64,000 nt of DNA from Usnea hakonensis. Taxonomy: Eukaryota; Ascomycota; Lecanoromycetes; Lecanorales; Parmeliaceae. Below are positions 21,697 to 31,138 of the stretch, piece after piece (position 1 is the stretch's first letter; every line of letters begins with the position of its first letter). The notes below the pieces were generated by a model. That model made no database searches and had not been told where the DNA came from. It was given only the letters and a program-made list of their open reading frames with translations. Both the position numbers and the translations under genes were made by a program. The stretch is taken from contig BLJB01000026.1 of NCBI GenBank assembly GCA_013423325.1, positions 124,001 to 188,000 on the forward strand. The letters are read 5' to 3'.

Positions 21697-23348
21697 TGTT
21701 GTTGATTGCTGCGAAGGGAGTGGGGTGCGAGGGATGGGAGACGGGGTTGTTTGGTCTGTATGTATGTCTGTGGGTGAGTGGATTGGAAGAAGGGAAACCG
21801 AGATGGGATTAATGATACTCAAAGACAAGAGTCTTGTGTCACAGATGACTGATAATGCCTCACCTGGAAGGTTGCTTCAACAATGCGCTTTCCTATGCAC
21901 TCAGCTTCAGGGTCTAATGGGGTTGACCTGTGGAGCTGGGTAGTGAGAGGGAGGGCTTAACAGAGTCTTATAGATCTTTGGATAAGGATCCCGGGTAAAG
22001 TAGTGGAAGGGGAAGATGAGGGGACGGGTGATTGCAGGTAGTTTCAGGGGAGTCGGAGCGAGGATTGGCATCCTGGCACCCCTGGTTTTAGATTTGGCCA
22101 AATATCGCGTCGACCTACGAATTCGCAAATAGTATCGTTGGATCTATCTAAGTAACAAGTTTCTTTCTCAACCACATGAATATTGACCTGGACATTAATG
22201 ACATAACTAACAAATCCTCAACAGATATCATTTCCCTCGTTGTAGCCAATGTCAAACGAAGTACACAGACTGGTCGAGCAGTCCAATCAGATTTGTGCCG
22301 CTCTAGACAACGCCTTCACGTACATGAGCTGCTATTCGCCGTTGAGGAAGCCATTGCGACTTGACCTATAATGTGAGGCACAGAGGAGGAGATTGGAAGA
22401 CGGTGGGCTTAAAATTGACGGACTCAGGGAGCATGGCTAGAAGAGAAAGGGAGTGAATGACATGGGGGTCGTGGGAGGCATAGAAGTGCAGAGATGACTG
22501 GGTGTACCGCTCGGCCACCATGGTGTTACAGGATGGTCGAAAGGGCGACAGAAGCCGGCTTAGTCTTGGTATACAGACTTTTGTCACCTGCACGGTGAGT
22601 CATTCCAGTACTGTATACCAACGCAATTTCCAAAATTGATGGAGACAGGGGGGGTTCTCCGATTTGACCCTCGAAGATTGTAAAGAAAGGTGTCTCTGGA
22701 TAGATTCATGGGTGGATTTTGGTGAACGGCTAACGCAGTGTAGGCAAGATCATCGTTCCATATTTGCTCAAATGCATGACGCATGATGTACTTATGCATG
22801 CCGCAGATCAATTATGAAATATCTCCGATACCTGAGCTAATGCAGTACCTGTGTGCCGTCTGTTAAGGCCGAATACTTTGCAAGTCTGCCCAGCTCTAAC
22901 AGGCATTCGTAGCTCGGGACGGCTCGGGCCTTCTGATGTGCTTGTTTAAGAAAACGCGACAGCGGAGCAATTTATCCATTGGCAATCACTGCGCAGGGTC
23001 TCGCTACCTTGGAAGTCCTCATAGGGCTTTTACCAGGATCCACAAACATGCCTTGGTCATGTCGAAAATATAGACGTCCGAGCACTTGCGCCTAAAATGA
23101 GTCATCTGCCCCCGTTCACTGTTCCCCACTGACTCCTCTGGCCGCCTTCAACGCTCCATTCCCCTATCAGTCATGCACCTTCATGGAGATATTTCCATTT
23201 ACGGATCCAACAGCCTTTAGAGTACGAATGTAATTTAAACATGGTTTTTTGCCCATGTACACTACTTTGGCTTAGCTCGACATAGACAGTATTCAAGAGC
23301 AAACATTTCCTCTCTCGCCCTCAAGTCTACCATACTTGAATCTTCTGA
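21697..23348. other. Long gene-poor spacer
   Basis: About 1.65 kb. The left end should hold the promoter of the sulfotransferase-like gene. Only short frames without family resemblance are visible. No transposon termini, long tandem repeats or RNA gene were recognised. Confidence 0.45.
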
Positions 23349-25214
23349 GTGATAGAGACTATTCAAAGTCTGCGGGATGTGTTTGGCCCACCGCTGGGTC
23401 TACTGCTGCTGTCAGCTCTGGTTCTCGAGTTGTACAATCTAGTCTATGGCCTACTACCATGGGAAAAGCCGGCTCACAGGAGCTCATACATCGGGTTTCT
23501 GATCGGCTCCGTGTACTTGTGGCTGAACAGAATCGCTTCACTCACAATCATGGTTTTAGAGATCTCCCGTGATTTCGTAAGTGTGTTTCATGCCTTGCCG
23601 CGATATTCATACTGAACAGGTCTTGTGTTTGTTAGGCGTCGGGACGCTATTACATACCATGGAACCGGCAATCACTGGTGATCATAAGATCTCCAGACCA
23701 TATGCAAGAGCTCAGTGAAGCTCCAGAGCTCTCCCAGCGTGCCGTCTATGCAGATGTATGTCGATGATCCCTACAAAATCTATGTAGGAAGATATTTGGA
23801 TTCAAATACGCGATGCATCATGGTGAGGTCTCTCTAGATCCCAATGAGCAAGCAGCTCATAGATACCGCCTCTTCTCTCGTGCTATCAAGATTACCGGAC
23901 TGGCACAGATAGCCGCCTTGCAGCCACATCTTCAAGCAAGGCTCGAGAAAACTCTTCATGAAACGATTGGGGCCCAACCAGTGTCAGAACTAGGTTCGTG
24001 TTGTGTATATCTGACCTATAGCGAAGACTAATCGCAGTTACAGGCTGGAAGTCGGTGAAAATCGCTCCTGCCACGCGAGATCTTGCCTCCGGAATGTTGA
24101 GTGTATATTTCTTTGGTGATAACTTATGTGTGTCCATCCCTGCTCCACGTCTGGCGTAAATAATAATGACTTCTTCAGCCCAAGAGAAGGATTTTTCAAT
24201 TGCCTTATTACCTTTTTACCAGGACGTGATAACATTCATGGGCGTGCTCCAAATTGTACCAAGCTTCATGGCATCGTGGGATACCCAATTCTGAAGTGTT
24301 CTTTATTGTACACTAAGTCAAGCAGTGCTGTACATTCTCTCATAACAAAACGAGGCAAGGCGTTGCATATAATTTTCCGATACCTCAATAATGCTATGGA
24401 CCGCGAGCAAAATGGATGGCATGAGAGGGAGGATCTTAAATCCGTAAGTCATACGTTGTATTCACATATATTCGCAACTAGGGACAGTCGTTTGACCCAG
24501 TCACAGATGACACTTCTCCAGAACATGATTCAGGCATCCGAGGACTCAGATTACTGGACTCCGGACTCCTTGATCCAAGCCATTGTAGAAATTTGGTTCG
24601 CCGCGTCCCATCAACCCTGGATAGTAAGTACACAAATGAAACCCAGTACTTTGTCACCTCACAAAGATTGCAATTAACACGCTGATATGGGACTAGAACC
24701 TCCATTTTATTGTCTTAGAACTGTGCTCGCGACCAGACTTCGTCGAGCTCATACGGCTAGAAATAAAAGGGCAAGAAAGTCTCGATTACGCAACTATCAG
24801 CACTCTTCCGATCTTAGATAGCTTCGTCAAAGAGTCCGTCAGATTGAATCCGCTGGACCTGAGTAAGTGGTTTTCAGCATTCGCGATACGCTTCGGTATT
24901 TTGATGCAAAGAAATGACTTACTCTTGACAGTGTCGATCCGCAGGAAAGCATTGAACCACTTTGATTTTCCAATGGAGGTCCTACTATGGACACTGGGCA
25001 GGTTGCTTGCGTCCCATCTTACGAAATCATGCACAATGAAGTGAAGTATCCGCGACCAAACGAATTTGATGGATTGCGCTTCTTGAAAGAGCCAAGCGTT
25101 ATTCCAGGAGGCAACAGCAGGCTACATGAAAAATCTACCCTGAAACCAGAGCATTCCACTTCATTGCACAGGCACATTTTCCTCCTCGTCACGTTCAAAA
25201 TCATAGAACAATAG
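23349..25214 (+). pseudogene. Second cytochrome P450 pseudogene, several frameshifts
   Basis: P450-like exons in order: a membrane-anchor piece without an ATG (in-frame TGA just before 23349), then YYIPWNRQSLVIIRSPDHMQ and LSEAPELSQRAVYAD, FGFKYAMHHGE (23797 on), WKSVKIAPATRDLASGMLSV, FYQDVITFMGVLQIVPSFMA, then TLLQNMIQASEDSDYW and LIQAIVEIWFAASHQPWI, LHFIVLELCSRPDFVELIRL, FVKESVRLNPLDL (ExxR = ESVR), IRRKALNHFDF, then GQVACVPSYEIMHNEVKYPR and FDGLRFL. Faults: an in-frame TGA after DTQF near 24294, frame jumps in 24300-24490, a one-base loss near 24966 (NHFDF | NGGP frame), and no FxxGxxxCxG heme motif after FDGLRFL. Splice signals at several joints remain good, so this is a recently decayed gene (inference). 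The type recalls fungal P450s of terpenoid or alkaloid pathways; I do not assign a reaction. Confidence 0.75.
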
Positions 25215-25530
25215 GCGTCTGCTTTAGATTTGCTCGCTTGCGTTTGGGTGTAGGGTGTGACTTGGCGTAGCTTGACTTTCACCAAGACCGCTGTCATTCG
25301 GGAGGATCTAGACTAAGTAAACGCCAAGCCATTTCGTTCAATCATTGGAGTTTGACGCGAAATTCTGTTGCAACGTCGGATGTAACCGGCGCTTCTAAAA
25401 GGTGGGGCTGTTTAGTAGCAAAGAAGGTCGAGATATGGACGAGCTACAGAGATGGAGTGAGTAGCCAGAGCATTTCATTCCTCGAAACATATTCATCAAC
25501 TGCAAAGACTCGACCATTCCTGATGAAACA
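25215..25530. other. Spacer between the P450 relic and the GA4-desaturase-like gene
   Basis: The 316 bp would encode the missing P450 C-terminus if the gene were whole. I could not find the heme motif in any frame. The right part is the promoter of the next gene. Confidence 0.4.
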
Positions 25531-26736
25531 ATGACTTCAACATTCACAACCGTAGAAGATCCCGCCACCTTCAAGGGAAAGTTCCGCTACGTGACGGGTA
25601 ATACTACCCCAGCCGTGAACCCGAACCTCTACCATCTCCCACCCCTCTCATCCTTCAATGATGTCTTGACATTACCAGTCAAGGATATCCGTCCATCTCT
25701 GTCCCTGGGTGATGCATCTCCGTATACACTCCCATACCATGGCTTCACTGCACGTCACCATCCCTCCAAGCTACATTCTGCCCCTTACAATCACTCGAGC
25801 TGGAGCAACGAAGACGTCATCAGAAAGGTATACATGCCCGAAGTGGAAGACCTGGTGAAGGAAATCACAGGCTGCACGTCAACGGTGGTCGAGTCCGCCA
25901 TATTGCGAACCCAGCTTCATTCAGAAGTGGACTCGCTTTCCAAGGACCCATTTGATGCGACGAGCGAGGATGACGCCGATCCCTGCCCACGGATGCTCGG
26001 ATTCTCGAGCGAGGGCGGGGCTTCGCCGGCGCCGAAAGTTCATTTGGATTTTTCACCGCTGGGAGCGAGGACGCATATTCGGAAATATCACCGCGTTATC
26101 GCCCTCGCGGCGGAGCCTGTCATCCGAGTTGAAAACAGGCTGCTCGAGTCTGGCGTCAAGTGGGATGAGTTGAGGTGCCATTACCGAGGGACAGGGAACG
26201 GAGACGACGGTGTTCCTCGGTTCGCATTATTTTCTATATGGCGACCACTGAAGACAGTCCATCGTGATCCTCTCGCCTTGTCATCTTGTGCATCTTTCCC
26301 TATATCTGATTACGTACCCATCGATGTCATGCAGCCCAGTGGCCGACACATACCTCCCCACCTTTCACAGATGTTTGACCCGAACCATTTACCCCACCAG
26401 GTTTTAAATGGGAGGCACGAACAGAAGACGGTGCACGAAGAGGCGACCTCACATCTTTCGAACAGCTATTTAGCGTACGCCCCAAGCGATGAGGAGAGAA
26501 AGGGTCATGGCTGGCATTTTATATCCAACCAGGAGCCGGCAGAAGTCTTGATCATTCAACTCTTCGACAATGAAATGGAAGCATACATGAAGTCGCCGGG
26601 AGGTAAGAAGGATGGAGCCATATCGCCAGACATCAGTGTCAGTGGAGTCATGCATAGCGCCTTTGAGCTGGAGGGGCAGGATACGACCGGTGAAGCGCGG
26701 GAGAGTCTGGAGGTCAGACTTGTCGCTTTTTGGTGA
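25531..26736 (+). CDS. GA4-desaturase / AsaB-CmcJ-like oxygenase family protein
   Basis: One uninterrupted exon of 401 residues. N-terminus: GKFRYVTGNTTPAVNPNLYH and LPVKDIRPSLSLGD. Centre: VHLDFSP (H171, D173), which fits the HxD of this family, followed by the conserved RCHYRGTGN / FALFSIWRPLKTVHRDPLAL block. C-terminal: HGWHFISNQEPAEVLIIQLF and SGVMHSAFELEG, then RESLEVRLVAFW. This is the profile of fungal proteins related to Fusarium GA4 desaturase (DES), AsaB and bacterial CmcJ, taken to be atypical Fe(II)/2-oxoglutarate enzymes (family knowledge). The frame is open, with all blocks in order, so it may be functional although its two P450 neighbours are broken. An insertion at about 138-165 (SKDPFDATSEDDADPCP) is longer than I expect. 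The substrate is unknown. Confidence 0.8.
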   Translation: MTSTFTTVEDPATFKGKFRYVTGNTTPAVNPNLYHLPPLSSFNDVLTLPVKDIRPSLSLGDASPYTLPYHGFTARHHPSKLHSAPYNHSSWSNEDVIRKVYMPEVEDLVKEITGCTSTVVESAILRTQLHSEVDSLSKDPFDATSEDDADPCPRMLGFSSEGGASPAPKVHLDFSPLGARTHIRKYHRVIALAAEPVIRVENRLLESGVKWDELRCHYRGTGNGDDGVPRFALFSIWRPLKTVHRDPLALSSCASFPISDYVPIDVMQPSGRHIPPHLSQMFDPNHLPHQVLNGRHEQKTVHEEATSHLSNSYLAYAPSDEERKGHGWHFISNQEPAEVLIIQLFDNEMEAYMKSPGGKKDGAISPDISVSGVMHSAFELEGQDTTGEARESLEVRLVAFW

Positions 26737-27527
26737 AGGGGAGCAAGATATAATTTGATAATTTATGTATTTCATATGTAGGGCAATATATGACATATTC
26801 GAGATTTACGCGTGAAGGCCAGTCATATAGAATCATAGCGCGGGTGGCTTCAAATAAGCGAACAGCTTGTTCAAGGTTTCCGTAGCAACCGAGGAACGAG
26901 GCAACCACATCTATCTCCGCCCCCCTTATACCAATGACCAGCAGCAATCAGGATATTAAGCTATCGTTATTTGCCATTTTTGACAGCTCAACGACTATGT
27001 ATCTATAAGCTGGCATACTCTCTACCTGATTTTCTTCTCTCGAAGTATTGATATCTAGCTAGATCTTGTGAGGTATGTGTGGTAGGTACACAGACTGATC
27101 AGCGACAAAGCGGACCATCGACAGAACCACTGACGTCCTTTTCAGCTTCGTCTAAAATTTCATGGCCCCTGAATCCTCATTTTACTCTCATAAAAACATT
27201 TGCCAAAGCCTATGATGTTAGCATTCAGCACATTGAAAGGCCCGGCATCGGTCTTGGCATAATCAACTTTTATCCACACGCACGATTGAACCTTGCATAC
27301 ACATGATGCCGTTTACGTTCAATTGATTTGATCCTTTTTCGTCGGTGCCTGTTAGAAGAGCGTAGAAGTTCTTTGACCTTCAATATCTGTTTCTGTCAAC
27401 GTGTCATTTCTATTTCCGCGCCACTGGCACAGGCAGCAACAGAATGGCCGAGCATATTTATATCCCCAAGGAAAACATGCAAATATCATTTCCTCTACAC
27501 CAAATCCCATCACGCTCATAACCAAAC
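26737..27527. other. Spacer before the F-box gene
   Basis: About 790 bp without a recognised gene. The short frames on both strands have no family resemblance. Confidence 0.4.
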
Positions 27528-28097
27528 ATGCAACTACCCCAAAGACCAACAACAAAACAAACAAACCCATCCACAACCCCCCATCCCCCCCACCCTTCCC
27601 CCCCACCACTCCTCACCCTCCCCCCGGAAATCCACCTCCTCATCCTTCCCCACCTCCCCTACCCCGACGCCCTCGCCCTCAAACACACCCACCCCCACTT
27701 CTACAACCTAGTCGACACCAACGTCCGCCTCAAAGTCTCCTGGCTGCTCGAGCGCAAAGCCAGGCATCTGGAATGGCCGCTAAAGAAATGCATCATGAAG
27801 ACCGATGCTGCGTTTTGCACTACTGGCGGTGGGCAGGTGCGGAGGATTATGGAAAATAGGCGCGCGCATGGGGAATGTAGTGCGCGGGATGGAGGGTGTG
27901 AGGTTGTGGTTGGGGCGAGTTGTGGGGGTGGGAGGGGGGTGGAGGGGGGAAGGGGACTCAGGAAGGTTGGGAGGGGGGGAGGTGAGGGGTTGAAAGTGGT
28001 GTTGCTGATGTGGTTGGTTGGTCTACTTGTCATGAGTCTTGTTGCGAATCTGTGCTTTGCGATCAGATTGCATCGCAGCTACCACTTGCTTTGGTAA
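27528..28097 (+). CDS. F-box-like protein with C-terminal membrane segment
   Basis: One exon of 189 residues. After a Pro/Thr-rich leader (PHPPHPSPPP) comes a fungal F-box-like motif: LLTLPPEIHLLILPHLPYPD then ALALKHTHPHFYNLV (about 29-63). It is followed by RLKVSWLLERKARHLEWPLK, a conserved extension in short fungal F-box proteins. A Gly-rich linker (GGGRGVEGGRG) leads to a membrane helix VVLLMWLVGLLVMSLVANLC (about 158-177). F-box proteins recruit substrates to SCF ubiquitin ligases (family knowledge); the target here is unknown. The Pro-rich and Gly-rich parts are low complexity, so the middle is weakly supported. Confidence 0.72.
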   Translation: MQLPQRPTTKQTNPSTTPHPPHPSPPPLLTLPPEIHLLILPHLPYPDALALKHTHPHFYNLVDTNVRLKVSWLLERKARHLEWPLKKCIMKTDAAFCTTGGGQVRRIMENRRAHGECSARDGGCEVVVGASCGGGRGVEGGRGLRKVGRGGGEGLKVVLLMWLVGLLVMSLVANLCFAIRLHRSYHLLW

Positions 28098-28154
28098 CGT
28101 AGTCGGGTGGTCTAATTGTCAGGGATTTCATTGCGAATCTATGTTTGGCCATCA
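28020..28154 (+). repeat. Diverged direct duplication at the end of the F-box gene
   Basis: Two copies of about 46 bp, 28020-28065 and 28109-28154, with an offset of 89 bp. They share GGTCTA, TTGTCA and TTGCGAATCT blocks, about 35 of 46 positions by eye. The first copy codes the membrane helix; the second lies behind the stop codon. Confidence 0.65.
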
Positions 28155-28214
28155 CCAGCAATTATGGTTTCTCATATTAACAATTCTAGGTATTGCTACG
28201 AGTGCGGAAGAAGA

Positions 28215-29633
28215 TCAGAACATGTCTTCCCACGACTCATAACGCTTCTTCAGGTCCTCGATCGACTCGTCCCACGACTCGTCCCACAACTCTCTTCCCT
28301 TCTGTACCTCATCCAATTCCTTTTCATCTTCGTCCATCTTGTCATTTTCGTCCATCATTTGGCCTTCGACCTTCTTATCGTCCGCCAAAGCCTTCTCATC
28401 CCCGGATCCCTCAGCCCCTTTCATCTCGTCCACCATATCCTCATCCCGCGTCTCCTCATCCTCCAACATCTCAGCCCACGTCAGCGCATCATCCAACGCC
28501 TCCCCATCCCTCTCCATCTCCCTCTCCAACTCAGCCACCAACCCATCGCCGTCATCCTCATCATCGCTGAACCGATTCGCGCCCTCCGGACCGTCCACCA
28601 CACTCACCCTCCCATCCAGAAATCTCTCCGGAAAATCCAACCGCTCAATCTCCAAATCATCCTCGGCCTGAGTTGTGGGATCAGTCGATTTCTTGTGTGG
28701 GCCTGTAGACCAATACCTACCGCTGTCTCGATACTCGTCGTTGAACCACTTTTCAAAGTATTGCACCTCTGTAATAACTGGAGCGATGAAGCGTACCGTC
28801 TTCCGCTTCTCCTTCTTCGGTCCATTTGGTTCAGAGACCATCTCGGCGGGCGTAAGGCCGAGGCCCCATTCGCTAGGTTCTCGTTCGAGGTCGTGCGGTA
28901 TGATGCACTCGCAAAACTGGCCTAATGACTGTATCGGATATGGAGTTGATGGATCATGCGGTATAATAGCTCTGAAGTTGCAGTAGGGTTCTCCAGAATC
29001 AAAAGGTGATTCTGCCCTCATTGCCATATTTTGCTCCTTTAAAGTAAAAGCCTCTAACTCCACGTCGACGAGGTTTTGCATTGGCGATGCCTCGCTAGCC
29101 GCACTGCTTGATGGTTGACCTTCCACCTCGGGCTCCAGTTCAGCCTCCGGTGCTGGCTCTGGGTCCGGTGTCAAATATCCGATTTTGGACAGCATGTCTC
29201 GAAGTAGACTTACAGCGATCCTATCCCCTTCAGTTGGTGCATCCTTATTCCAGGACCACTGGATCAAGGTCAGACGCATTTGGAGGCCATCTAACGCCCA
29301 AGGATCCAGAATGGCTGGACAAGAAATCCATTTATGGCACCCACGCTCCGGGCAGCCCAAGAAAGATGGGCCCGGTCGTGTGATGGTGCCTCCTAGGAAA
29401 TTACCCACTTCGAGGATCGAGTATAAAGTGACAGAATGACCGCAAGGAAGTCGCTTAAGTCTCTCATCACGTTCGCCAACATTGGGTAGTCGATTTAAGA
29501 ATTTAAAAAGTGGAGGGATCTGTAAGGTTGGAATTTCTTCACTCATTTGTATGCCAGGCCTTCGAGTTGCATCGTGATCCGGGAGCCATATCTCAACCAG
29601 CTGAGGTAGCAGGATCTCTGTTATTGTGGGCAT
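28215..29633 (-). CDS. RING-like family protein A (uncharacterised, has a paralogue in this window)
   Basis: Minus-strand frame. I start at the ATG at 29633 (MPTITEILLPQLVEIW), because it aligns with the start of the paralogue at 34618-35640; codons upstream have no ATG. 472 residues. A Cys/His cluster LPCGH (62-66) plus C94 and C99 (GCPERGCHKWISCP) resembles part of a RING-like zinc site, but the full set of ligands is not clear. It is followed by LIQW.. and LLRDMLSKIGYL, a long acidic linker, GEPYCNFRAI..CEC and KRKTVRFIAPVITEVQYFEK. The last third is very acidic (EDDGDGLVAELEREMERDGE) and ends WDESWDESIEDLKK. K-T-V-R-F matches the PP1-docking RVxF pattern (inference). No known function. 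Confidence 0.72.
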   Translation of the reverse strand: MPTITEILLPQLVEIWLPDHDATRRPGIQMSEEIPTLQIPPLFKFLNRLPNVGERDERLKRLPCGHSVTLYSILEVGNFLGGTITRPGPSFLGCPERGCHKWISCPAILDPWALDGLQMRLTLIQWSWNKDAPTEGDRIAVSLLRDMLSKIGYLTPDPEPAPEAELEPEVEGQPSSSAASEASPMQNLVDVELEAFTLKEQNMAMRAESPFDSGEPYCNFRAIIPHDPSTPYPIQSLGQFCECIIPHDLEREPSEWGLGLTPAEMVSEPNGPKKEKRKTVRFIAPVITEVQYFEKWFNDEYRDSGRYWSTGPHKKSTDPTTQAEDDLEIERLDFPERFLDGRVSVVDGPEGANRFSDDEDDGDGLVAELEREMERDGEALDDALTWAEMLEDEETRDEDMVDEMKGAEGSGDEKALADDKKVEGQMMDENDKMDEDEKELDEVQKGRELWDESWDESIEDLKKRYESWEDMF

Positions 29634-31138
29634 GATTTTTTTGTTACCGAGAAGGTGGACCCATAGAAAGAGTTGGAGGAGGGATATAAAGAAGAGGAGG
29701 ATAAAGGCAAGCAAATGTAGAATGAATTTTTCAACATAAAGTCAATCATGACACAATGTCGTTGCTCCCTTGAACAAAGAAGATCAGAGAGACACAAAGA
29801 TTCTGGTGCTTGAACACAAAGAATTTCCGAGTCTACTGGTGCTGACTTACTAATTGGTTTCAATGTGTCAATATTGGAGGAGGCTTCAACATCCATAAAT
29901 GTATTATAATAGCCACAATACCCCAATAGCAATGCCATATTTTGACACGCGAGGGCCATGACAGTGTTACATCTGATATCGCCCTTAGCATAACACCCAT
30001 TCTACCTCGTCTCCGTTCTGATCATCTGAGACTTCCAGCGCTCATACTCCGGAAGCGTTGTTCTTATAGGATTTTTTTACAAGTGCGAGGAGTCGATCGA
30101 CAGTGTCTGTAGCCTCAGCCGTTGTTTGCCTTCAAGACGTGAATATGTATGCGAACATCAACATGGCAGATATGTTAGGTACAAACCCATGCACAATATT
30201 GCGAATCAAAGATCGAAAAGCTTTTTGATTCTGTAGCCTTTGGATGAGACCGACAGTTAGCTGACTTCATTTCCACCCATTTCATGCGATCCAAAACGTC
30301 TAAACCTTCGGTCTTCAACTCGATTAGTAGCCTCTCAAGCGCTACTGACCATTGCCAAACGATCTTATCGACCTTGAGCAAGGAGTCCCTCAATCTTTTG
30401 GGAGAAATAAGTACCGAAGAAAACGACTGGAGTTGCGACTAGATCCCCTGTCACCCTGTCTGGTCGAGGGGTGTATCGTTAAAAGGCTCCCCCGGGGCAT
30501 CCTCGGTCCAATTCTTTTGGGCTTGGCATTTGTTTAAACACCTTACCTATTCGGGAAAAATGGCATGCACGAGGCTACTTAAGGTAAGATATACGGTAGG
30601 TACTTTACCTTACCAATATGCAAGTCTGTCTGTTAGTAAAATAACGATAATTGAGGTGCATTAGTGACGGTACGAGTACCGACAGTACGTAGTACTTCAG
30701 CTGCTATCCCATGGGATACTTATAGGTACAAGATCCGACATCGTGGCTGCCTAAGACAGTTGCATTGTGGTTCGCGACTAGCCACAAGGCCACATTCTCA
30801 CTTCATCATGTCTTCTATACCTCATGAAACAAAGGGGCTGCGCATTCTGATGAGGCTGGGAAAAAGCGCAGAATGGTGTGTCGAATATTGTTCCGATTGG
30901 ACCCCTTTGCATACCCTTGCACAAGGCCGACGTTGACTTCTAATTTTGCCACAACGAGCATGGCATAAGATGACTGGGAACGCCGGTTCCCCTGACCTCC
31001 AAGTCTTCTTTCTTAAATAAAAATATATGTTCTATAAGCTGTTGCGTAAATATAGGATTATGGTCCACAATTGAGTCGGACAATTTTAAATGACTTGAGC
31101 GACTTCACCTTGTTTCGCCTTTTCGCTGTACGCTCAAG
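29634..31138. other. Long spacer with short palindromic GGTAAGG-type elements
   Basis: About 1.5 kb between divergent genes. No coding gene recognised; frames at 30175-30393, 30352-30537 and 30664-30936 are short and featureless. Around 30541-30613 there are inverted TAAGGTAA / TTACCTTA words (30580-30587 and 30605-30612) and a further CCTTACCT at 30541. Such AGGTA-type palindromic clusters are common in ascomycete intergenic DNA. Confidence 0.45.
30541..30614. repeat. Short inverted repeat cluster
   Basis: TAAGGTAA at 30580-30587 faces its complement TTACCTTA at 30605-30612, with GGTAGGTA between them and CCTTACCT upstream at 30541-30548. It could form a small hairpin. Confidence 0.5.

Noticed and set aside
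28116..28925. 269-codon plus-strand frame, Leu/Ile/His-rich
   Set aside because: Antisense of the acidic tail of RING-like protein A; the composition follows from GAT/GAA-rich codons on the other strand.
29634..29714. Hydrophobic leader on RING-like protein A
   Set aside because: Begins with TTG; the paralogue starts at the equivalent of the ATG at 29633, so the apparent signal sequence is 5' leader.
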